The notes beneath the pieces are model-generated. The model worked only from the letters and a program-made list of their open reading frames with translations. It did no database searches and was not told the DNA's origin. The translations under genes and the position numbers were made by a program. Below, piece after piece: positions 22,091 to 32,877 of a stretch of 32,877 nucleotides of DNA. The DNA comes from JADJWR01 sp964610575 (GTDB lineage: Bacteria; Pseudomonadota; Gammaproteobacteria; Burkholderiales; Burkholderiaceae_F): contig CAZSYX010000031.1 of NCBI GenBank assembly GCA_964610575.1, forward strand, positions 1 through 32,877. The letters run 5' to 3'. How positions within the stretch are numbered: the stretch's first letter is position 1; each line of letters starts with the position of its first letter.

Positions 22091-23077
22091 ATGAGGCGCT
22101 GGCTGTTGGGACTGTTTCTGGCGCTCGCTGCCGCCGGTGCGATGGCGCAGACGATCGTCGACCTGGACCACGTTCGGCAGGCCGTTGCACGCGGCGCTCT
22201 GCTGTGGGACGCGCGCGACGAGGAGGCGTTCGCCAAGGGACACATCCCCGGGGCAGTGAACATCGGCGACCCGACGCTGACCCTGCGCGACACGCTGACC
22301 GAGGACTACGTGCCGACGGCCGACATCGAGAAGGCGCTCGGCGCGGCAGGCATCGACCCGGCGCGCGAGATCATCGTCTACGGCGACCGCGGCCTGCCGT
22401 CGGTCTACTTCGCGCACATGACCCTGCGCTACTTCGGCGCGGCCAACGCGCGCATCTTCCACGACGGCATCGACGCCTGGCGCGCCGCCGGGCTGGCCGT
22501 GTCGACCAAGGCAGTGAAGCCCAAGCCGGCGACGGTGAAGCTCACGCCCCAGCCCGGCGTGATCGTCACGACCAGGGAAGTGGTCGCTGCGCTGAAGCGG
22601 GCCGACGCGCAGCTGCTCGACGTGCGCACGGTCAAGGAGTTCAGGGCCGAAGACATCCGCGCGATCCGCGGCGGACACATTCCGGGCGCCACCAACATCC
22701 CGTTCGAGCAGAACTGGGTCGACCCGGATGCGCGCACCAAGCTGCGCCGCGGACTGGTCAAGGACTCCTCGGGCATGTCGCTGAAGCCGCGCGCGGAACT
22801 CGCCAGGCTGTACGAGAAGCTCGACCCGGCCAGGGAAGTCATCATCTACTGCCAGAGCGGCAACCGCGCCGCGCAGACGGCCGCCGTGCTCGGCGACCTC
22901 GGCTACAGGAACGTCCGGGTGTTCGACTCGTCGTGGTTGGGCTACGCGAGCTGGCTCTCGGCGCCGGCCGAGGACGAAGTGTGGACCAACTTCGGCGCGC
23001 TGCTGACAGCGGTCAAGGGCCTGGAGAACCGCTTCGGCGAACTTGAGCGGCAGACCGCCGCCAGACCACGGCAGTAG
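22091..23077 (+). CDS. Periplasmic two-domain rhodanese (thiosulfate sulfurtransferase)
   Basis: 328 aa. Start ATG 22091 has GGGAG seven bases upstream and opens on a signal peptide ending AGAMAQ; the upstream open frame lacks this. Domain 1 (about 20-135) has the fold signatures LLWDARDEEAFAKGHIPGA and ARIFHDGIDAW, but its loop reads YGDRGLPSV with no Cys, so it is structural. Domain 2 (about 155-300) has LLDVRTVKEF, GGHIPGATNIPF and the active loop YCQSGNRAAQ with Cys254, which carries the persulfide. This inactive-plus-active layout is standard for thiosulfate or 3-mercaptopyruvate sulfurtransferases. A periplasmic role in sulfane-sulfur or cyanide handling is likely. It converges on the next gene, with a strong hairpin between. 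Confidence 0.93.
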   Translation: MRRWLLGLFLALAAAGAMAQTIVDLDHVRQAVARGALLWDARDEEAFAKGHIPGAVNIGDPTLTLRDTLTEDYVPTADIEKALGAAGIDPAREIIVYGDRGLPSVYFAHMTLRYFGAANARIFHDGIDAWRAAGLAVSTKAVKPKPATVKLTPQPGVIVTTREVVAALKRADAQLLDVRTVKEFRAEDIRAIRGGHIPGATNIPFEQNWVDPDARTKLRRGLVKDSSGMSLKPRAELARLYEKLDPAREVIIYCQSGNRAAQTAAVLGDLGYRNVRVFDSSWLGYASWLSAPAEDEVWTNFGALLTAVKGLENRFGELERQTAARPRQ

Positions 23078-23089
23078 CGGCGGCTGGCT

Positions 23090-23116
23090 GCCGTTGCCGG
23101 CCGGGCCGGCAACGGC
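23090..23116. terminator. Strong hairpin between convergent genes
   Basis: GCCGTTGCCGG (23090-23100) pairs perfectly over 11 bp with CCGGCAACGGC (23106-23116) around a 5-base loop. It starts 13 bases after the rhodanese stop and ends 12 bases before the stop of the opposite gene. It lacks U-tracts but its strength and position suggest a bidirectional terminator. Confidence 0.65.
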
Positions 23117-23127
23117 GACTCGACGAT

Positions 23128-23736
23128 CTACTTCTTCGCCGGCGGGGCCTTCGAAGGCGCGGCCGGCTCCACCGACAGCGCCACCGCTTCGGTGAAGGTC
23201 GCCTCGACCTGGTCGCCGACCTTGACCAGCTTGAACTGGTTGGGGTCGCGCACCTTCAGGTCGATGGTGCGCTCGACACCGCGCAGGCGGATGGTCTGCT
23301 TGGCCTTGTTGACCCCGACGACGTCGGCGACGACCGTCACCTGCCGGCCCACTGCTGCCCCAGGCTTCTCACCGGGTTTGGCCACGACCGCGCCTTCGCG
23401 CTCGACCCTTTCGCGGATGCCGCCGCTGCCCTTCTTCAGTTCGAGGCTGAGTGCCTCGACGTAGCGCAGCACTACCTCGTCGCCGGTCTTGATCTGGTCG
23501 AAGTTCTTCACCTCGGGACCGGCGGTGACGACGAAGGTGCTGCCGTCGCGGCGCTTCAGCGTGACCAGGCGCTTGTCCTTGTCGATCGCCTGGACGGTCG
23601 CCGAGACGCGCACGGCCTCGGCCATGGCGACCTTGCCGGGCTCCTTGGCCACGATGGCGCCGGCCGTCTGCGCCTGCGCGCAGACGGGGGCGATCGCAGC
23701 GATGGCGAGGGCAAAGGCGGTCAGATGTTTGCGCAT
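23128..23736 (-). CDS. Secreted protein with a duplicated small beta-rich domain
   Basis: 202 aa. Signal peptide ends in AQA (residues 21-23). The mature protein holds two similar units: about 44-100 (VSATVQAIDKDKRLVTLKRR ... FDQIKTGDEVVLRYVEALSL) and about 133-190 (VTVVADVVGVNKAKQTIRL ... FKLVKVGDQVEATFTEAVAL). Each has a strand pair, a basic turn and a K-x-GDxV motif, like an OB- or SH3-like barrel. A basic linker joins them and a Pro/Ala/Lys tail ends the protein. I recognise this as a recurrent periplasmic protein type of unknown function. It is followed by a bidirectional hairpin and preceded on the same strand by the channel gene. Confidence 0.82.
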   Translation of the reverse strand: MRKHLTAFALAIAAIAPVCAQAQTAGAIVAKEPGKVAMAEAVRVSATVQAIDKDKRLVTLKRRDGSTFVVTAGPEVKNFDQIKTGDEVVLRYVEALSLELKKGSGGIRERVEREGAVVAKPGEKPGAAVGRQVTVVADVVGVNKAKQTIRLRGVERTIDLKVRDPNQFKLVKVGDQVEATFTEAVALSVEPAAPSKAPPAKK

Positions 23737-23769
23737 GGTGCTTTTCCCTTTTCTGTGGGTTTGATGGCC

Positions 23770-23789
23770 CGGGCGCTAGAACGCGCCCG
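23770..23789 (-). terminator. Hairpin between the channel gene and the duplicated-domain gene
   Basis: CGGGCGC (23770-23776) and GCGCCCG (23783-23789) form a perfect 7-bp stem with a 6-base loop. It lies downstream of the channel gene on the minus strand, within a 139-base gap. No T-tract, so attenuation or mRNA protection is as likely as termination. Confidence 0.35.
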
Positions 23790-23875
23790 AAGAACTACCG
23801 GTGGCGGGCGTCCTGCCCCGGCTGCGGGCGCAGCATAAGCGACTCCGCCCCGGCGGGTCCCCGGTGGCCGGCGGC

Positions 23876-24202
23876 TCAGGGGCTCTTCTCAGGGCGCAGG
23901 GCGGCGTGCAGTGCCTGCACGCCGACGGCGGCGACCAGGCCGCCGAGCAGGATGCCCGTGAAGCCGATCGCGATCGCCAGCATGCGCGCCAGCGGCGCCT
24001 TGGGGACGAGGTCGCCGTAGCCGATCGTCAGTCCCGAGACGAAGGCGAAATAGACGCCCTCGGTCAGCGGCCAGCCTTCGAGTATCGCGACGAGCACGCC
24101 CAGCCCCGCCATGAGGGCCAACAACAGCGAAAGCACCGGCCAGACGATGCGCAGTCCGTCCAGCAGTCCGATGCGAAAGCGACGCCTGATCGGATTCGAC
24201 AT
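23876..24202 (-). CDS. Two-TM potassium-channel-like protein
   Basis: 108 aa, ATG 24202 with AAGGGAGGAA upstream. TM1 at about 20-42, pore loop with selectivity filter TIGYGD (59-64) and TM2 at about 72-98: the minimal KcsA-type pore of the Ion_trans_2 family. There is no RCK/TrkA domain or voltage sensor, and the C-terminal tail is only about 10 residues, so gating by ligand is not evident. It should form a tetramer in the inner membrane and conduct K+. A 13-bp inverted repeat lies just upstream, separating it from the symporter gene on the same strand. Confidence 0.9.
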   Translation of the reverse strand: MSNPIRRRFRIGLLDGLRIVWPVLSLLLALMAGLGVLVAILEGWPLTEGVYFAFVSGLTIGYGDLVPKAPLARMLAIAIGFTGILLGGLVAAVGVQALHAALRPEKSP

Positions 24203-24219
24203 TCCCAGTTCCTCCCTTT

Positions 24220-24272
24220 AGGGCCCGTTAACGCTTATGGCACATCTCCCGTCATTAGGGTTAACGGGCCCT
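24220..24272. repeat. Perfect 13-bp inverted repeat with 27-base spacer
   Basis: AGGGCCCGTTAAC (24220-24232) is exactly matched by its reverse complement GTTAACGGGCCCT (24260-24272). It occupies nearly the whole gap between the symporter stop (24275) and the channel ribosome site. It can form a hairpin on either strand, but no T-run follows. Origin as a palindromic intergenic repeat or small mobile-element scar is possible. Confidence 0.85.
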
Positions 24273-24274
24273 CA

Positions 24275-25150
24275 TCACGTTCGTTCGGTCTGCGCTGCGC
24301 GCTGGCCAACGCGGCGGCGCAAGGCGATGTATGGGCCGATCGTGAACACCGAAACCATCAGATAGGCGAGGATCGTCGCGACGACCGCCGGCGGGGCGTT
24401 GTTCTGCGTCGCCACCAGCAGCGCCAGGCCCGGGTTGCGCGCTGCGCTGCTGATCGCCACGGCCGTGCGCATGGCGGGCTCGGGGCCGCCGAGCAGGTGG
24501 CCGACCGCAAGCGCCGCCATAGTGGTCAGCGCAATGGCGGCCAGGACCCGGACACCGGCGCCGACGGTCGGCCCCCACAGGTTGATCAGCACGAGTGCCA
24601 CCGCGGCGAGTAACAGCGCCGAGGCGGCCCGTCGCAGTTTCGGATCGATCGCGTCGGCCGTCGCCGCCTTGAACTGCCGCGTGGCCATGCCGAGGCCGAG
24701 CGGCAGCAGCTGCGCCACGAGCACCTGCTTGGCGACCGCCCAGGGCGAGATGCTGGCGTGGCCGGAGTAGAGATGATTCAGCGCGGCGATCGAAAGCGGC
24801 ATCGACACCGCGGCGAGCACGACGACCGAGATCTGCAGGCTCGGCGCGAACGCGTGATGGGCACCGGCGCCGAGCGAGCGCCGCAGCGCCACCGGCGCGC
24901 CGGGAGAAATCGCCATCAGCACGATGCCCACTTCGACGAACCGCGGCAGCTCGAAAAGGCGGACGAGCCCGAGCGCCACGACCGGCACGGCGACCAGCAC
25001 GGCGAACAATCCGCGCAGCATTGGGCCCGGCCGGCGCCAGACCCATCGCAGCTCGCCGGGCGAAATGCCGATGCCGACGTTGAACATCACCGCGAACAGG
25101 GTGACCGCGACGGTTGCGGTCACGAGCCATTCGGGGACTGGGCCACTCAT
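24275..25150 (-). CDS. Bile acid:sodium symporter (BASS) family transporter
   Basis: 291 aa from ATG 25150 (MSGPVPEW), chosen because the membrane domain begins soon after; a GTG at 25249 in the same frame would add 33 polar residues with no support. About 9-10 helices. Family traits include LFAVMFNVGIGISPGELRWV in the first helices, VLMAISPGAPVAL near the first discontinuous helix, and AISSAARNPGLALLVATQ in the second, the crossing region that binds Na+ and substrate in BASS proteins. Transport of an organic anion with Na+ is expected; bile acids themselves are unlikely in such an organism. No clear ribosome site. The gene points away from pgm, about 200 bases apart. Confidence 0.87.
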   Translation of the reverse strand: MSGPVPEWLVTATVAVTLFAVMFNVGIGISPGELRWVWRRPGPMLRGLFAVLVAVPVVALGLVRLFELPRFVEVGIVLMAISPGAPVALRRSLGAGAHHAFAPSLQISVVVLAAVSMPLSIAALNHLYSGHASISPWAVAKQVLVAQLLPLGLGMATRQFKAATADAIDPKLRRAASALLLAAVALVLINLWGPTVGAGVRVLAAIALTTMAALAVGHLLGGPEPAMRTAVAISSAARNPGLALLVATQNNAPPAVVATILAYLMVSVFTIGPYIALRRRVGQRAAQTERT

Positions 25151-25351
25151 GGAACCGGCAAGGGAAAGGTCAACCTGGCGCTGCCGGTCACCGGGTCTTC
25201 CTGGGCGGATCCAGCCGGCCCCCTCGGTTTCCACATCAGCTCGAAGCACTGTACGCCGCGAGGCACATCGATGTTTGACCTATCGCGACAGCGCGCCGGT
25301 TCGCCGCGGGGAGAATCGCAGCAGGCAGGCAGACAGACGAAGGGGCAAACC

Positions 25352-26998
25352 ATGGCAACGTCACCGCTGGCCGGCAAGCCGGCACCGAAGGAACTGCTGG
25401 TCGACCTCGGTCGGCTCGAGCGCGAGTACTACGGGCGCAGCCCCGACATGGCCGACGCGGCGCAGCGGGTTGCCTTCGGCACCAGCGGCCATCGCGGCTC
25501 GTCGCTGCGCGGTTCGTTCAACGAGGCGCACATCTTGGCGATCACGCAGGCGATCTGCGAGTACCGGGCGAGCCAGGGCATCGACGGCCCCCTGATCATG
25601 GGCAAGGACACGCACGCCTTGTCGGCGCCGGCGCAGCGCACGGCGCTCGAAGTGCTCGCTGCCAACGGTATCGAGACCGTGATCCAGCGCGACGACGGCT
25701 TCACGCCGACACCGGTCGTGTCACGCGCGATCCTCGTGCACAACCGCGGGCGCAAGGAGCGTTTCGCCGACGGCATCGTCGTCACCCCGTCGCACAACCC
25801 GCCGGAGGACGGCGGCTTCAAGTACAACCCGCCCGACGGCGGCCCGGCCGACACGCAGGTCACGCGCGCGATCGAGGATCGCGCCAACGAGCTGCTGCGC
25901 GACGGTCTGCGCGGCGTCAAGCGGATCCCGCTCGAAGCGGCGCTGCGTGCTGCGACGACGCGGCAGGAAGACCTCGTCCGGCCCTATGTCGAAGACCTGC
26001 GCAACGTGATCGACATGGAGGCGATCCGCGCCGCGGGTCTGAAGCTCGCCGTCGATCCGCTCGGCGGCGCGGCGGTGCATTACTGGGAGCCGATCAACGC
26101 CGTCTACGGGCTCGACATCGCGGTCGTCAACCCGAAGGTCGATCCGACCTTCTCGTTCATGACCGTCGACCACGACGGCAAGATCCGCATGGACTGCTCA
26201 AGCCCCTATGCGATGGCGGGCCTGGTCGGGCTGAAGGACCGCTATCGGGTGGCGTTCGGCAACGACCCGGACGCCGATCGGCACGGCATCGTCACGCCGT
26301 CGGCCGGGCTGATGAACCCGAACCACTATCTCGCCGTGGCGATCCGCTACCTGCTGACGCACCGCGCGCAGTGGCCGGCCCCCGCCGCGGTCGGCAAGAC
26401 GCTGGTCAGCAGTTCGATGATCGACCGCGTGGTGGCGAAACTGGGCCGTCGGCTGTGCGAAGTGCCGGTCGGCTTCAAGTGGTTCGTGCCCGGTCTGTTC
26501 GACGGCTCGTTCTGCTTCGGCGGCGAGGAGAGCGCGGGCGCGAGCTTCCTGCGCCGCGACGGCAACGTGTGGACGACCGACAAGGACGGCCTGATCATGA
26601 ACCTGCTCGCCGCCGAGATCACCGCGCGCACCGGACGCGACCCCGGCGAACACTACCGGGACCTGGCGGCCGAATTCGGCGCGCCGCTGTACACGCGCAT
26701 CGACGCGGCGGCCACGCCAGAGCAGAAGGCGAAGCTCGGCAGGCTGTCGCCGGAATCCGTCGCGGCATCGACGCTCGCCGGCGAGCCGATCACCGCGCGG
26801 CTGACCAAGGCACCCGGCAACAACGCCGCCATCGGCGGCCTGAAGGTGGTGGCCGCCAGCGGCTGGTTCGCCGCCCGGCCGTCGGGCACCGAGAACATCT
26901 ACAAGATCTATGCGGAGAGCTTCAGGGACGAGCGCCACCTGCAGGCGATCGTGACCGAGGCGCAGCAGATCGTCGATGACGCGCTGGCCACGGGTTGA
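25352..26998 (+). CDS. pgm: Alpha-D-glucose phosphate-specific phosphoglucomutase
   Basis: 548 aa (E. coli Pgm is 546). Start ATG 25352 has GAAGGGG seven bases upstream; an ATG at 25271 in the same frame adds an unlikely polar leader. All four family sites are present: FGTSGHRGSS near the start, phospho-Ser147 in VTPSHNPPEDGG, the Mg2+ loop NDPDADRHG (304-312), the sugar loop FGGEESAGAS, and the phosphate loop ARPSGTENIYKIY near the end. It interconverts glucose 1-phosphate and glucose 6-phosphate. The glycogen phosphorylase gene follows after 123 bases, so its main job here is to pass the released glucose 1-phosphate to glycolysis. Confidence 0.97.
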   Translation: MATSPLAGKPAPKELLVDLGRLEREYYGRSPDMADAAQRVAFGTSGHRGSSLRGSFNEAHILAITQAICEYRASQGIDGPLIMGKDTHALSAPAQRTALEVLAANGIETVIQRDDGFTPTPVVSRAILVHNRGRKERFADGIVVTPSHNPPEDGGFKYNPPDGGPADTQVTRAIEDRANELLRDGLRGVKRIPLEAALRAATTRQEDLVRPYVEDLRNVIDMEAIRAAGLKLAVDPLGGAAVHYWEPINAVYGLDIAVVNPKVDPTFSFMTVDHDGKIRMDCSSPYAMAGLVGLKDRYRVAFGNDPDADRHGIVTPSAGLMNPNHYLAVAIRYLLTHRAQWPAPAAVGKTLVSSSMIDRVVAKLGRRLCEVPVGFKWFVPGLFDGSFCFGGEESAGASFLRRDGNVWTTDKDGLIMNLLAAEITARTGRDPGEHYRDLAAEFGAPLYTRIDAAATPEQKAKLGRLSPESVAASTLAGEPITARLTKAPGNNAAIGGLKVVAASGWFAARPSGTENIYKIYAESFRDERHLQAIVTEAQQIVDDALATG

Positions 26999-27121
26999 CA
27001 ACGGCCGGAAGGAGCAGATCGCGTCGCGGCCTGCGGCGCCGGTGCGGGCGAACCGGACGCAAGCCCCAGTTGCGGCAATGATGAGGCCGCGGTCGTCTTG
27101 ATTTCCAAGGGAGGTGGCGCC

Positions 27122-29617
<2,496 letters not shown>

Positions 29618-29660
29618 GCGGCCGCTCCGTATGATCGGGGCCAGTTCACCAGGAGCCGCC

Positions 29661-32430
<2,770 letters not shown>

Positions 32431-32438
<8 letters not shown>

Positions 32439-32877
32439 ACCCCTGCGCCGCCATCTTCCGCCGCACGAACGCGATCTGCGTCTGCAGCGGCAGCTCCTTC
32501 GGGCACACGTCGTGGCAGCCGAGCAGCGACATGCAGCCGAACACGCCGTCGTCGTCGCCGATCACGTCGTAGTAGTCGGCGTCGGTGCGCGCGTCGCGCG
32601 GGTCGAGGCGGAAGCGGGCGATCTTGTTGATGCCCACGGCGCCGATGAAGTCCTCGCGCATCCGCGCCGTGCCGCAGGCCGACACGCAGCAGCCGCACTC
32701 GATGCAGCGGTCGAGCTCGAAGATCTGCTCGGCGAGGTCGGGGTCCATCCGTTCCTCGAGCCGGGCGAGATCGACCTCCTGCTCCTTCAGGTGGCACCAC
32801 GCTTCGAGACGCTCGCTCATCGCGCGCATCCACTTGCCGGTGTTCACCGACAGGTCGCCGATCAGCTCGAACACCGG
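32431..32877 (-). CDS. Succinate dehydrogenase/fumarate reductase iron-sulfur subunit (partial, C-terminal part)
   Basis: The frame stays open to the right edge, so the N-terminus (with the [2Fe-2S] domain) lies outside; about 148 residues are visible. RCIECGCCVSACGTARM supplies the [4Fe-4S] cysteines, and FGCMSLLGCHDVCPKELPL the [3Fe-4S] and remaining ligands. The segment SVNTGKWMRAMSERLEAW resembles fumarate-reductase-type FrdB proteins (Wolinella style) more than mitochondrial-type SdhB. The subunit passes electrons between the flavoprotein and the quinone-binding membrane anchor. No flavoprotein gene follows downstream on this strand, so it would be encoded outside, on the 5' side, or elsewhere. 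Converges with and overlaps the glucosidase gene by 8 bases. Confidence 0.93.

Noticed and set aside
24238..24253. TGGCAC inside the inverted-repeat spacer as a sigma-54 promoter
   Set aside because: The required TTGC element at the -12 position is absent at the correct spacing.
25275..25303. TTGACC as a -35 element for pgm
   Set aside because: The sequence 16-18 bases downstream is GC-rich with no resemblance to TATAAT.
27100..27114. TTGAT upstream of glgP as an FNR/ANR site
   Set aside because: The right half is AAGGG instead of ATCAA, and the bases belong to the ribosome-binding region.

Overview
The window is about 33 kb of high-GC (roughly two-thirds G+C), densely coding DNA from a proteobacterium. 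A betaproteobacterium of the Burkholderiales/Rhodocyclales type is the best guess. This rests on protein flavour only: a PlpD-like patatin autotransporter, a QseBC/PmrAB-like two-component system, a DUF3302-HlyD-outer membrane factor operon, a Rap1a-like protein and a fumarate reductase-type iron-sulfur subunit. No rRNA, tRNA, CRISPR array, phage or complete insertion sequence was seen.

Left part (1-7.4 kb): the 3' tip of an unrecognised gene; a type Vd (patatin plus beta-barrel) autotransporter; a convergent gene for a secreted protein with a likely circularly permuted papain/NlpC-P60 fold; a two-component system whose genes overlap by one base; a strong intrinsic terminator; a convergent AraC-family regulator; and a small lipoprotein.

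Central part (7.5-21 kb), all on the + strand: a Ca2+/H+ exchanger (CAX); then a compact DUF3141 / phosphotransacetylase / FabI operon; a DUF3302-HlyD-outer membrane factor export operon; PPK2 polyphosphate kinase; a VIT1/CCC1-like membrane protein overlapping an outer-membrane barrel protein; a SulP anion transporter; a Rap1a-like secreted protein; and a glycine-zipper lipoprotein. The DUF3141 protein has a PHA-synthase-like Cys-Asp-His arrangement in an alpha/beta-hydrolase frame and a basic Ala/Lys-rich tail, which makes this the most intriguing module. Behind the lipoprotein lies a decayed gene: an N-terminally truncated remnant with an in-frame TGA.

Right part (21.4-32.9 kb): a GNAT acetyltransferase diverges from a periplasmic two-domain rhodanese. 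Three minus-strand genes follow: a secreted protein with a duplicated domain, a two-TM potassium-channel-like protein and a bile acid:sodium symporter-family protein, with a 13-bp perfect inverted repeat between the last two. Then comes a + strand glycogen-catabolic run (phosphoglucomutase, glycogen phosphorylase, GH63-like glucosidase). The window ends in a convergent, truncated succinate dehydrogenase/fumarate reductase iron-sulfur subunit gene.

Taken together, enzymes of three storage polymers (PHA-like, polyphosphate, glycogen) sit with acyl-phosphate/CoA and ion-homeostasis genes. I infer an energy-storage or low-oxygen/starvation accessory cluster, but no FNR-type (TTGAT-N4-ATCAA) site was found that would prove co-regulation.
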